Assembly: GCA_965263365.1 (NCBI GenBank) | Contig: OZ253672.1 | Span: 2,170,001-2,234,000 of the forward strand | From: CANMUM01 sp965263365 | GTDB taxonomy: Bacteria; Pseudomonadota; Alphaproteobacteria; Rhodobacterales; Rhodobacteraceae | Length of the DNA stretch: 64,000 nt | Reading direction: 5' to 3' | Part shown: positions 1-8,681 of the stretch, piece by piece | How positions within the stretch are numbered: the stretch's first letter is position 1 | Layout of the letters: every line of letters starts with the position of its first letter | Position numbers and translations under genes: made by a program | Notes under the pieces: model-generated | Seen by the model: the letters and a program-made list of their open reading frames with translations, nothing else | The model's database searches: none | Told to the model about the DNA's origin: nothing

Positions 1-405
1 ATCTTTGAAGGGATGCTTATCATCATTTAAATAATGCCAACGGCCTTGATCTTTCCAAGAAATTTCTGCGGCGTGCTCGCGCAATTTCGCTTTTTCGACA
101 CCGCGCTCATCTATAATTATTTGAAGACGCCCGCGTTTTTTATAGTTTGTTTCAATGCCTGATATGTCTTCAATATTTTTCCAATATTCTGGGCTCATGT
201 GAAGTGAGTCGAGTTGATATTGTTTTTTTGCATTCCAGTTTTCAGGCATATGTGGCGCGAGGGCACCCACGATACCACTTGAAGCATTTTGACCGAGCGC
301 CCGCTTTTCAAGAATAACTACTTTCATGCCATTATTGTGGGCTTCCAGTGCACTTGAAAGTCCTGCGAGGCCGCCACCTATGATTGCGAGATCATATTTT
401 TGCAA
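1..405 (-). CDS. FAD-dependent oxidoreductase, MnmC oxidase-domain type (partial, runs off left edge)
   Basis: Only the N-terminal 135 codons lie in the window. Reading the minus strand from 405, the protein begins YDLAIIGGGLAG, a Rossmann FAD-binding motif, and continues through VGALAPHMPENWN and QYQLDSLHMSPEYW. These resemble the stand-alone oxidase that accompanies MnmD in many alphaproteobacteria and corresponds to the C-terminal half of fused MnmC, which removes the carboxymethyl group from cmnm5U34 in tRNA. No in-frame ATG exists upstream of the FAD motif; the nearest plausible start is TTG at 405. It is divergent from the mnmD gene, with only 44 bases between the two starts. The role is inferred from motif and neighbour; a general DadA-like amino-acid oxidase is the alternative. 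Confidence 0.72.
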   Translation of the reverse strand, partial: MQKYDLAIIGGGLAGLSSALEAHNNGMKVVILEKRALGQNASSGIVGALAPHMPENWNAKKQYQLDSLHMSPEYWKNIEDISGIETNYKKRGRLQIIIDERGVEKAKLREHAAEISWKDQGRWHYLNDDKHPFKD

Positions 406-449
406 ATTTGACTTGCCTTCCGTTTTAAAATCTTCACATTGCTCAAATC

Positions 450-1181
450 ATGAATACTCAAAAAATGCAAAGGGCGAAGGTTCGATTTGATGCACGAGAA
501 GTGCCAATATCAGATCAATTTGACGACCCTTATTTTAGTTTCCAAGATGGCCTTGCCGAAAGTCGGTATGTCTTTGTAGACGGCAATAATTTAAAGGTAC
601 GATTAAGGGGTGGATTTTCGATTGCCGAGATTGGTTTTGGAAGTGGGCTAAATTTTTTTGCCACATGGCAGTTTTGGAAATCGATGAAGCGCGTGGAAGA
701 GAATTGCGCCCAGAAAAATTGCACTGAAAAAAGTCGCACTGAGAAAATTTATTTCACGAGTTTTGAGGCTTTCCCGATGACGGAAACAGACCGGGTGCGT
801 GCGCTCAGTGGCTTTGAAGAACTTGGAGATTTCGTTGACGAATTTACAAAGAATTTTGATGGGGAAGTTTTTGAGAATGATATCATTCGTCTAGAAGTTG
901 TTTTGGGTGATATAAATCATAAAATTGCGGGGGCGCCGATATCTGCTGATGCTTGGTTTCTTGATGGATTTTCGCCGGTTAAAAATCCAGAAGCTTGGGG
1001 CAGAGAATTGCTTTTAGAGGTTGGACGCAAAACGCGAATGGGCGGCACGTTTGCAACTTATTCGGCAGCCGGGCACGTGCGCGAAAAATTGACTCAAGCG
1101 GGTTTTGACGTGATTAAAGTCAAGGGATTTGGCCATAAGCGGCATATGTCGAAGGGCACGAAAATCATCGATAAGGCTTAA
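450..1181 (+). CDS. mnmD: tRNA (5-methylaminomethyl-2-thiouridylate) methyltransferase, stand-alone MnmD
   Basis: The 243-residue protein belongs to the SAM-dependent methyltransferase family that forms the N-terminal half of MnmC (DUF752). It methylates nm5s2U34 to mnm5s2U34 in tRNA. The SAM-binding motif is IAEIGFGSGLN near residue 60 and the family signature WFLDGFSPVKNPEAWG lies near residue 165. The start ATG is the first in frame and gives the expected N-terminus, in which FDD is followed by the YFS.QDGL.E motif. A tandem 15-base repeat has expanded the loop after the first helix (residues about 86-100). The last 17 bases overlap the convergent transglycosylase gene. It is divergent from an MnmC-oxidase-like gene, so both activities are present as separate proteins. 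Confidence 0.88.
   Translation: MNTQKMQRAKVRFDAREVPISDQFDDPYFSFQDGLAESRYVFVDGNNLKVRLRGGFSIAEIGFGSGLNFFATWQFWKSMKRVEENCAQKNCTEKSRTEKIYFTSFEAFPMTETDRVRALSGFEELGDFVDEFTKNFDGEVFENDIIRLEVVLGDINHKIAGAPISADAWFLDGFSPVKNPEAWGRELLLEVGRKTRMGGTFATYSAAGHVREKLTQAGFDVIKVKGFGHKRHMSKGTKIIDKA
706..750 (+). repeat. Three tandem 15-base units inside mnmD
   Basis: Units at 706-720, 721-735 and 736-750 are degenerate copies of a 15-mer of the form GCACTGAAAAAAGTC. Being a multiple of three, the repeat keeps frame and encodes the related pentapeptides AQKN-C, TEKS-R and TEKI-Y. The segment falls between the SAM motif and the next conserved strand and is probably a surface-loop expansion. Confidence 0.75.
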
Positions 1182-3081
1182 GCAATAGGTCGCTTGGTTT
1201 AAGCCGAAATTCACCATGTAGTTTTGCATCATATATATAAGCGGCTTCAATAACACGTTGAACATAGTTTCGTGTTTCTTCAAATCGGATCATTTCTAAC
1301 CAGTAAACGGCGTCTTCAACACGAGGCCCAAGCGGACCTACATAATCGAGCCATTCTTGCGCGCGCGAAGGTCCGGCGTTATAACTTACGGCCATTAACG
1401 GAAGAATATCATTATAATCGTTGCCAACAAAATCCAAATAGGATGCGCCAAGTTGAATATTATAGGCACCGTCTTGGGTCAATTTCGATTCCGTGAACGC
1501 AAGTCCTTCTCGTTCAGCCATGAGCGCGCCTGTTGCAGGCATAAGCTGCATGAAACCGAGGGCGCCAACTGGCGAGCGCGCAAATTGATAGAACTCGCTC
1601 TCGCGCCGTGTGATCGCCAAAGAAATCGCGCGGGGGACCGGCAAATTATTTGAAAAAAGATCAGGAATTGGGTAGTAGCTGAAGGGGAGAATCTCATTTC
1701 GCTTGGCAAGATTTTTTCCAATGCCGATTGTAGCGTGTGTCAGTCCGATTTGGCTTGCGAATATGCCGAGAGACTCTGCTTGTTCGGGCGGAAGGGTTTC
1801 GGCTTCATGCGCAAAAAAACGATGGGCAAGAAGTGCTTCGCCAATGCTTGCAAAATACATGCCTGCGCGAACAGAATCCTTTTTTAGCAATTCACTATCG
1901 AAGGTTGCGGTGGGTTCGGCAATGAGTGATTGATCCGGCGCGATTCCAGCGGCTTCGGCAGCGAGTTGACCATAAAAACTCGTTTGAAACTGTGCGCCGA
2001 ATTTATAACCTTCTGGGTCTCCTGCGCGTCCTAGCCAATATCCGGCGCGCCCGCTTGAGATCGGTGTGTTTACTACGCTTTTGTAGTTTTTAAAGTGTTT
2101 GAGGGCGGTTTGAGAATCGTTTAAAAAATCCAGCGCGATCCAGCCCGCATTCCATTCGGCAAGCGCGTAACCATCGTCTTCGGGTTTGATATAATGATTG
2201 GCGACTAGCTGATATCCGCGCTCTGCTTCTCCGATCCATAATGCGTCACCGGCAAGTCGAGTGCGCATCTCGTCTTGCATCCAAAGCTCCGGACGCGCCA
2301 ATGCTTCGGCTGATATTGAAGCGTCTTCCATGATTTTGGATGCGACTTCGCGGTTACGATTGTTAAATGCGTAGCGAGCTAATTCAAAGTTTAGGCGAGG
2401 ATCAATGTCGGTTAAGCCGTTTGTCCATTCAAGATAGGTTTTTACCTGCGCGGAATTTTCGAGAAGTGCAATCCGAGCTTCAATCATGCGCCGTTTCTCA
2501 AGTTCGAAGGCCTCAACATAGCTCGCAGCGATTGAGCTTTGTCGTCTATCTAAGAGTTCATGGACATAGTTCTCGAGACTTTCCGCGCTTAATTCTGTGA
2601 CATATTTGCGCATGCTTTGCATGTCTTCGTAAGGAATCGAGAGATCGGTTAAACCTTCTTGAAGCGCTTTTTCAGCCTTATCAGTGTGACCGAGAGCGCT
2701 GAGCGCCTTTATATATTCTTTGAGGCCTTTTGCGCTTTGGGGGCCGTGGAATTCTATCAAGCGAATTATGTCTTGAGAGGTCGTTTCGGCGTTGATTTTT
2801 TGTTCGCCTCGCTTTTGGAGTAAAGGGAGGCCCGGCCAGTCATTTTTTGTCTCTAAAAATCTGAGATAATCGGAAAGGGTGCCGATATGTGCGCGCAGTG
2901 CGTGCCATTCGTAAATGTCGTTGACAATCGGATCATCAGCATATTTCGTGAATGCCTGCGCGTTTTCCCATTGTTCGAATTTTATTTTGTCCATAACGAC
3001 ATTTAATACAGGAGAATTGTGAGATTTGGCACTTGCGCTTAATGCAAGCAAAGCAAAGACGAAGGTCAAAAAATACCGCAT
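1165..3081 (-). CDS. slt: Soluble lytic murein transglycosylase (Slt family)
   Basis: The 638-residue periplasmic enzyme cleaves the MurNAc-GlcNAc bond of peptidoglycan, forming 1,6-anhydro-MurNAc ends. It starts with a signal peptide (MRYFLTFVFALLALSASA). A long alpha-helical superhelix region of about 470 residues follows, then a C-terminal SLT catalytic domain with RRESEF near residue 492 (catalytic Glu about 494), GALGFMQLMPAT and AVSYNAGP, all typical of Slt70. The length matches Slt70-type proteins. It is divergent from dapA, an arrangement frequent in alphaproteobacteria, and its 3' end overlaps the convergent mnmD by 17 bases. Confidence 0.93.
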   Translation of the reverse strand: MRYFLTFVFALLALSASAKSHNSPVLNVVMDKIKFEQWENAQAFTKYADDPIVNDIYEWHALRAHIGTLSDYLRFLETKNDWPGLPLLQKRGEQKINAETTSQDIIRLIEFHGPQSAKGLKEYIKALSALGHTDKAEKALQEGLTDLSIPYEDMQSMRKYVTELSAESLENYVHELLDRRQSSIAASYVEAFELEKRRMIEARIALLENSAQVKTYLEWTNGLTDIDPRLNFELARYAFNNRNREVASKIMEDASISAEALARPELWMQDEMRTRLAGDALWIGEAERGYQLVANHYIKPEDDGYALAEWNAGWIALDFLNDSQTALKHFKNYKSVVNTPISSGRAGYWLGRAGDPEGYKFGAQFQTSFYGQLAAEAAGIAPDQSLIAEPTATFDSELLKKDSVRAGMYFASIGEALLAHRFFAHEAETLPPEQAESLGIFASQIGLTHATIGIGKNLAKRNEILPFSYYPIPDLFSNNLPVPRAISLAITRRESEFYQFARSPVGALGFMQLMPATGALMAEREGLAFTESKLTQDGAYNIQLGASYLDFVGNDYNDILPLMAVSYNAGPSRAQEWLDYVGPLGPRVEDAVYWLEMIRFEETRNYVQRVIEAAYIYDAKLHGEFRLKPSDLLLKPYR

Positions 3082-3232
3082 ATGTGAAGAACCTGCACTC
3101 GAATGAGTTTTAAGTTATGTGGAAAAATAGATTTTTTCAACGTCAATGTGAGTGTTAATCAGTATTGCGCGGGGGCTTGCCCAAATGGTTTATGAGCGCT
3201 ATTGAGAAGTGAATTAAATGAAGGAGTTCACA

Positions 3233-4108
3233 ATGTTTAAAGGTTCCCTACCTGCACTCGTCACGCCGTTTTCTAATGGCAAGGTTGATGAGAAGGCTTT
3301 GGAGAAACTTGTGAACTGGCATATCGAACAAGGGTCTCATGGCATTGTTCCGGTTGGTACAACCGGCGAAAGTCCAACTTTGACACATGAGGAAGACCGC
3401 ATTGTGATCCGCACAGTTGTTGAAGTGGCAGCGGGCCGTGTTCCCGTGATCGCTGGCGCTGGCTCAAATAATACTGCAGAAGCTGCGGAAATGGTAAGAT
3501 TTGCCGGTGATGCAGGCGCGACTGCGGCGCTTGTTGTAACCCCATATTATAACAAGCCCACGCAAGGCGGCTTGTTGGCGCATTACCGACATCTTGCCGA
3601 CATTTCGGAGATTCCGATTGTGATTTACAATATTCCACCGCGTTCTGTGATTGATATGTCGGTTGAAACAATGGCAGAACTTGCAAAATTGGACAAAATT
3701 GTTGGCGTTAAAGACGCGACTGGCGGTAATCTTGCGCGTGTTGCTCAACAGCGTGTGGCTTGTGGCAAAGATTTTGTCCAGCTTTCTGGTGAAGATCACA
3801 CCGCTGTTGGCTTTAATGCAATGGGCGGCGTTGGGTGTATTTCAGTCACTGCAAATGTGGCGCCAGCGCTCAGTGCCCAAATGCAAGAAGCCTGCTTAGC
3901 GGGTGATTTTGAGAAAGCACTTTTGATCCAAGATAAACTCACACCCCTTCACGATGTGATGTTTAGTGAACCTGGACTTTGCACTGCAAAAGCCGGATTA
4001 AGCATATTGGGAATATGCTCCGATGAGGTTCGCTTGCCGCTTATAAAAGTCGGGTCAGAAACGCGTAAGCGACTTGAAAAGATAATGGCTGATTTATCGT
4101 TGAGTTGA
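3233..4108 (+). CDS. dapA: 4-hydroxy-tetrahydrodipicolinate synthase
   Basis: DapA condenses pyruvate with aspartate semialdehyde, the first committed step of lysine and diaminopimelate synthesis. Key residues are visible: GTTGESPT near residue 43, the catalytic Tyr in IYNIPPR (about 132) and the Schiff-base Lys in VGVKDATG (about 160). An in-frame ATG exists at 3218, but AAGGAG at 3221-3226 lies inside that extension and is spaced six bases before the ATG at 3233. The 291-residue form starting MFKGSLPALVTPF is therefore the likely product. A monocistronic transcript is likely; the next gene starts 182 bases downstream. Confidence 0.96.
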   Translation: MFKGSLPALVTPFSNGKVDEKALEKLVNWHIEQGSHGIVPVGTTGESPTLTHEEDRIVIRTVVEVAAGRVPVIAGAGSNNTAEAAEMVRFAGDAGATAALVVTPYYNKPTQGGLLAHYRHLADISEIPIVIYNIPPRSVIDMSVETMAELAKLDKIVGVKDATGGNLARVAQQRVACGKDFVQLSGEDHTAVGFNAMGGVGCISVTANVAPALSAQMQEACLAGDFEKALLIQDKLTPLHDVMFSEPGLCTAKAGLSILGICSDEVRLPLIKVGSETRKRLEKIMADLSLS

Positions 4109-4290
4109 TTCGAAAAAAACGGCAAACAGAAGCTTAAGAGAAAAAATGCTGAGTTTTGGTGATTTAAGCGCATAGTGTTCTCGTATAAATCTCAAAACTT
4201 GGATAATTGTTTTCATTTTGCGTCTGAATATGAAGCCGCTTGAATTATTGCGAGTTTTCGGTCAAGTTTCTTTCAAAAAAGGAAAGTAAT

Positions 4291-5565
4291 ATGACAGATA
4301 CACTCGGTTTTGAGACAAGACAAATTCACGCCGGCACAGAGCCTGACGTAGCAACGGGTGCACGGCAAGTTCCGATATATCAGTCGACGGCATTTGCGTT
4401 TAAAGATGCAGAGCATGCGCGTAAGCTTTTTGGTCTTGAGGAGGTGGGTTTTATTTATTCACGCCTCACGAACCCGACCATCGCAGCGCTTCAGGCGCGT
4501 GTTGCTGACCTTGAAGGCGGTGTGGGCGCGGTGGCGTGTTCTTCTGGGCATGCGGCTCAGATTATGGCGCTCTTTCCCTTGATGTCGTCAGGCGATCACG
4601 TCGTTGCATCAAATCGTTTATACGGCGGAACTGTGACGCAATTTACTCAGACGATTAAACGTTTTGGATGGTCTGCAGATCTCGTTGACTTTGATGATGA
4701 AGCAAATATTCGTGCTGCAATTCAACCGACCACAAAGGCGCTTTTTTGTGAGTCAATTGCCAATCCTGCCGGACATATTACAGATATAGAGATGGTCGCG
4801 AAGATTGCCGATGAAGCCGGCATTCCTTTGATCGTAGATAACACTGTTGCATCACCCTATCTTTGTAATCCGATCGCACATGGCGCCACTTTGGTCGTAC
4901 ATTCCGCTACAAAATATTTGACTGGCAATGGAACAGTGACAGGCGGACTTGTTGTGGATAGCGGTAAATTTGATTGGTCAGCATCTGATAAATTTCTCTC
5001 ACTTTCCGCGCCAGAACCAGCCTATCATGGTTTAAAGTTTCATGAGGCGCTCGGACCCATGGCATTTACATTTCACTCAATTGCGATTGGTTTGCGCGAT
5101 TTGGGCATGACGATGAACCCACAAGGTGCGCATTATACTTTGATGGGTATTGAAACGCTCTCCTTGCGCATGGAAAGACATGTTTCTAATGCGCTTGCGC
5201 TTGCGAAATGGCTTGAAAAAGACGAGAGAATTGCAAAGGTCAATTATGCCGGTTTGGCGTCTGCGAAGAGCCATGACAAGATGCGTAAAATTTGTCCGAA
5301 AGGCGCGGGCGCGTTGATGACGATTGAACTTGCAAATGGATTTGATGCCTGCGTGCAAACTGTGAATAATGTGAAGCTTTTGAGTCATGTTGCTAATCTT
5401 GGTGATGCGCGTTCACTCATTATTCATCCGGCAAGTACAACCCATTCTCAGCTTACTGAAGATCAGCAGATTGCGGCGGGCGTCGCGCCCAATGTTATTC
5501 GACTTTCGATTGGTATTGAAACAATTGAAGATATTATCAATGATCTTGATCAGGCGCTTGTTTAA
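4291..5565 (+). CDS. metY: O-acetylhomoserine sulfhydrylase (MetY-type)
   Basis: This Cys/Met-metabolism PLP enzyme makes homocysteine from O-acetylhomoserine and sulfide. The protein has 424 residues, with QIHAGTEPD at the N-terminus, SRLTNPT, CSSGHAAQ and the PLP-binding Lys in HSATKYLTG (about residue 208). These favour MetY over MetB or MetZ. An in-frame ATG at 4240 would add 17 unrelated residues; the ATG at 4291 has GGAAAG at 4281-4286 as ribosome binding site and the family-typical start MTDTLGFETRQIHAG. The 182-base leader after dapA was checked for a SAM-II riboswitch and none was convincing. Confidence 0.9.
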   Translation: MTDTLGFETRQIHAGTEPDVATGARQVPIYQSTAFAFKDAEHARKLFGLEEVGFIYSRLTNPTIAALQARVADLEGGVGAVACSSGHAAQIMALFPLMSSGDHVVASNRLYGGTVTQFTQTIKRFGWSADLVDFDDEANIRAAIQPTTKALFCESIANPAGHITDIEMVAKIADEAGIPLIVDNTVASPYLCNPIAHGATLVVHSATKYLTGNGTVTGGLVVDSGKFDWSASDKFLSLSAPEPAYHGLKFHEALGPMAFTFHSIAIGLRDLGMTMNPQGAHYTLMGIETLSLRMERHVSNALALAKWLEKDERIAKVNYAGLASAKSHDKMRKICPKGAGALMTIELANGFDACVQTVNNVKLLSHVANLGDARSLIIHPASTTHSQLTEDQQIAAGVAPNVIRLSIGIETIEDIINDLDQALV

Positions 5566-5822
5566 GCGCCCATTCTCAAAAGGATCATCAACATTTTGAA
5601 ATGGAATTAATTTCGCATAATCGCCCTCTCACTTTGATGTGCGGGGGTGATTTAATTTTGAATTCATAAAAACTAACAAAAAATATAATCGCAGAATGAG
5701 TATAATCAGGGGCAATTTACTTCAGGGCATGACATTGTCTCTTGGATTTTTCGTGCGCGCTGATCTTGAAGTCTATGGCTGGCTGTGACATCAGAGCGCC
5801 AAATCAAAGGCATATAGATTAA

Positions 5823-7499
5823 ATGTTTCGGACATCACTCAATAGTTTTACAAATTTATTAAATCTTGGTCCTTCAAAGGAAGGCGTGCCCAGCCCAAAG
5901 CAATTGAAAACAGAGGTGCTATCGGGGTTAACCGTTGCGTTGGCGCTCGTCCCAGAGGCAGTTGCATTCGCTTTTGTCGCGGGTGTTCATCCGTTGGTGG
6001 GTCTATATGCAGCCTTCTTGGTTGGGTTGATAACGGCGATCATGGGCGGTCGTCCTGGCATGATTTCAGGGGCCACTGGTGCATTGGCCGTTGTCATGGT
6101 TGCATTGGTTGCAGAGCATGGAACTGAATACTTGTTTGCGACGGTTTTGCTTATGGGAATTTTACAAATTACGGCTGGGGCGCTTCGGTGGGGTAAATTC
6201 ATTCGTCTTGTTCCGCATCCTGTTATGCTCGGTTTTGTGAACGGGCTCGCGATCGTGATATTTCTGGCGCAACTTGGACAATTTCAAATCGCGGGCACGG
6301 CCGATACGTCGCATCATTCTTTTTTGCCGAACGGTGAATGGCTAAGTGGGATTAAGCTATATACTATGCTCGGGCTAACGGGTTTGACGATGTTGATTAT
6401 TTGGGGAACACCAAAAGTCACGAATATTATTCCTGCCCCGTTGGTTGGAATTTTGGTTGTCGCCTTACTCGTTATTGCATTCGGGCTCGATACACCGCGC
6501 GTAGGCGATCTCACAGAGATTGCTGGCGGTTTTCCACAGTTTCATGTGCCGTTTACATTTAGCGATACACCGCAATACGGAATTTATGGCGATTTGATCG
6601 CGCCCATGACGTTGGAAACACTTTGGATTATTTTGCCTTACGCGGTGATTTTGGTCGCGATTGGTCTAATCGAGAGTTTGCTAACGCTTAATCTTGTCGG
6701 TGAAATTACAGGTGAGCGCGGTGGTGCCTCTAAAGAGTGTATTGCGCAAGGAACCGCAAATGTTGTCACTGGTTTTTTTGGTGGCATGGGCGGATGCGCG
6801 ATGATTGGCCAGTCGATGATCAATGTGAAGTCAGGCGGTCGAATGCGTCTTTCGGGAATTGCGGCCGCGCTCTTTTTATTGAGTTTCATTTTGTTTGCTT
6901 CGTCGTTGATCGAACAAATTCCATTGGCAGCCCTTGTTGGTGTGATGTTTATGGTGGTGATTGGAACTTTCGCATGGGGTTCTATTCGTCTTTTGACCCG
7001 CGTTCCTTTTGCAGATGCGCTTGTCATTATCATCGTTACGGTGGTTACAGTTCTCGAAGATTTGGCGATAGCGGTGGTCGTTGGTGTCATTGTTTCGGCA
7101 CTTGTTTATTCGTGGAACGCGGCGCGGCAAATTCGTGCGATCTCAAGGCCTTCACAAACCGAAAAAGGGGCCAAAGTATACGAAATTTCGGGGCCGTTGT
7201 TTTTTGGTTCCGCTACACAATTCGTTGAGCTTTTTGATCCGAAAAATGATGAAGAAGATCACGTTATTCTCGATTTTATGGGGTCGCGCGTTGTCGATCA
7301 GTCGGCGCTGCAAGCGATTGAAGCCGTGGCTGCGAAATACACCAATGCACAAAAAAGGCTTCAGCTGCGGCACTTATCTCAAGATTGCCATCAGTTGCTT
7401 CAGCGCGCAGGCCAGCTTATGATTGATAGTGATGATGATCCAGAATACCGCGTTGCTGTTGATTATGATGTGCGACTTGGGCGTATTGGCGGACACTAG
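5823..7499 (+). CDS. SulP family inorganic anion transporter with STAS domain
   Basis: The 558-residue integral membrane protein has the SulP transport core (residues about 25-435, 10-14 predicted helices, with ALALVPEAVAFAFVAG in the first helices and GFVNGLAIVIFLAQ). A C-terminal cytoplasmic STAS domain covers about residues 450-545 (YEISGPLFFGSATQF, ILDFMGSRVVDQSAL). Known substrates of the family include sulfate, bicarbonate and dicarboxylates, and sequence alone does not decide between them. It stands alone after a 257-base gap. The same window contains ATP sulfurylase/APS kinase and a TauE-like exporter, but not nearby, so a sulfate role is only possible. There is no strong Shine-Dalgarno before the ATG. 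Confidence 0.9.
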   Translation: MFRTSLNSFTNLLNLGPSKEGVPSPKQLKTEVLSGLTVALALVPEAVAFAFVAGVHPLVGLYAAFLVGLITAIMGGRPGMISGATGALAVVMVALVAEHGTEYLFATVLLMGILQITAGALRWGKFIRLVPHPVMLGFVNGLAIVIFLAQLGQFQIAGTADTSHHSFLPNGEWLSGIKLYTMLGLTGLTMLIIWGTPKVTNIIPAPLVGILVVALLVIAFGLDTPRVGDLTEIAGGFPQFHVPFTFSDTPQYGIYGDLIAPMTLETLWIILPYAVILVAIGLIESLLTLNLVGEITGERGGASKECIAQGTANVVTGFFGGMGGCAMIGQSMINVKSGGRMRLSGIAAALFLLSFILFASSLIEQIPLAALVGVMFMVVIGTFAWGSIRLLTRVPFADALVIIIVTVVTVLEDLAIAVVVGVIVSALVYSWNAARQIRAISRPSQTEKGAKVYEISGPLFFGSATQFVELFDPKNDEEDHVILDFMGSRVVDQSALQAIEAVAAKYTNAQKRLQLRHLSQDCHQLLQRAGQLMIDSDDDPEYRVAVDYDVRLGRIGGH

Positions 7500-7563
7500 C
7501 GTCGACTTTGTTCGGCTCCGTGAACTTCGACTTGCTGCATGGCGGTGGGCTTGATAGGGTTTC

Positions 7564-8676
7564 ATGATGCAAAAGACGATATATTTTGATGAAGCGTTTC
7601 ATGAAGGTCTGTTACTTCAAGATGTCGAAGTGATTTTCGAGCATGATCTTGTAACAGGTATAAGCGCTGAAGTGGATCGCAGCTCAAAGGTTTTTCACAG
7701 AGGTGTGTTGTCTAGAGGACTCGTTGATCTTCAGGTCAACGGTGGCGGAGATGTATTATTTAACCTGTCTCCGAATGAAGAAGGCGTAAGATGTATTCAG
7801 CGTGCGCATAAAAAGTTCGGTACTGATTGGATCGCGCCGACTGTGATCACAGACAAGCCACAAGTGATGCAGCAAGCTGTTGATGCGGTGATTTCCTTGT
7901 GGGGAGAATATGGGATTGCGGGAATTCATATCGAAGGACCGCATATTAGTGTTGAAAAACGCGGAACTCATAGCGCTGAATTTATCCGTCCTTTTGATGA
8001 TCTGACAATGCGTCAAATTGAGCGTCTTCGCGAAAAGTCAATTCCCACCATGCTGACAGTCGCACCAGAGTCAATTAAACCCGAAGAGATCATGAAGCTT
8101 CGAAAAATGGGGACGATTGTTTCGATTGGTCATTCCAATACGAGCTATGAAGAGACGATGGCGGCAATTAATGCGGGGGCGCAATGCTTTACACATCTTT
8201 TTAATGCAATGTCGCCGTTTCAAGGCCGCGACCCTGGTGTGGTTGGCGCTGCGTTTCAGGCGAAAACGCATTGTGGTATTATCCTCGATGGTCATCATGT
8301 TCATGACGCATCCGTTCAGCATGCGATCGATAGTATTCCAGACCTATTTTTTGTTTCTGATGCGATGCCGACGGTTGGCGGTAAGTCAGAATTTGAACTC
8401 TATGGACAATCCGTGGGACTTAAAAACGGGAAACTAGTTAATCGCGAAGGTGCGCTTGCCGGCGCGCATACGACAATGGCTGAAAGCCTGCATCGCGCAG
8501 TAAGTCGTTTGGGAATCGATAAAGAGAGAGCGCTTCAAATGAGTTTATCAATTCCTGCAAACCTGTTTGAAATTGAAAAAGTTGACAGTTTAATCGGACA
8601 GAGTCTCGACAGCTTGTTTGTGCGCAATGAAGACTTATCCCTGACGCAGAGTTTGAAAAGTTTTCTTGCGGGATAA
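7564..8676 (+). CDS. nagA: N-acetylglucosamine-6-phosphate deacetylase
   Basis: NagA deacetylates GlcNAc-6-phosphate to glucosamine-6-phosphate in amino-sugar and peptidoglycan recycling. The 370-residue protein has the amidohydrolase-fold signatures GLVDLQVNGGG, GIHIEGPHIS (metal-ligand Glu), IGHSNTSYEE, THLFNAMSPF and the catalytic Asp in SDAMPTVGG. No nagB, nagK or PTS gene is adjacent. It ends five bases from the stop of the convergent aminotransferase. The RpiR-type regulator beyond the aminotransferase belongs to a family that often senses phosphosugars, so a regulatory link is possible but unproven. A start at the second ATG (7567) is equally likely. Confidence 0.92.
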   Translation: MMQKTIYFDEAFHEGLLLQDVEVIFEHDLVTGISAEVDRSSKVFHRGVLSRGLVDLQVNGGGDVLFNLSPNEEGVRCIQRAHKKFGTDWIAPTVITDKPQVMQQAVDAVISLWGEYGIAGIHIEGPHISVEKRGTHSAEFIRPFDDLTMRQIERLREKSIPTMLTVAPESIKPEEIMKLRKMGTIVSIGHSNTSYEETMAAINAGAQCFTHLFNAMSPFQGRDPGVVGAAFQAKTHCGIILDGHHVHDASVQHAIDSIPDLFFVSDAMPTVGGKSEFELYGQSVGLKNGKLVNREGALAGAHTTMAESLHRAVSRLGIDKERALQMSLSIPANLFEIEKVDSLIGQSLDSLFVRNEDLSLTQSLKSFLAG

Positions 8677-8681
8677 ATTAA

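Noticed and set aside
3218..3232. Upstream ATG as the start of dapA
   Set aside because: The Shine-Dalgarno AAGGAG lies inside this extension and is correctly spaced for the ATG at 3233.
4109..4290. Possible SAM-II or other SAM riboswitch ahead of metY
   Set aside because: A GTGATTTAAGC stretch resembles part of the SAM-II core, but I could not place the second conserved block or a consistent pseudoknot. A covariance-model search would be needed.
5696..5788. 30-codon ORF in the gap before the SulP gene
   Set aside because: No ribosome binding site, no recognisable product and no sign of a remnant of a known family; probably chance. The rest of the 5566-5822 gap shows nothing convincing either.
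6638..7090. Long antisense reading frames within the SulP gene
   Set aside because: Low-complexity Thr/Ile-rich translations without family resemblance; shadows of the membrane protein's codon pattern.
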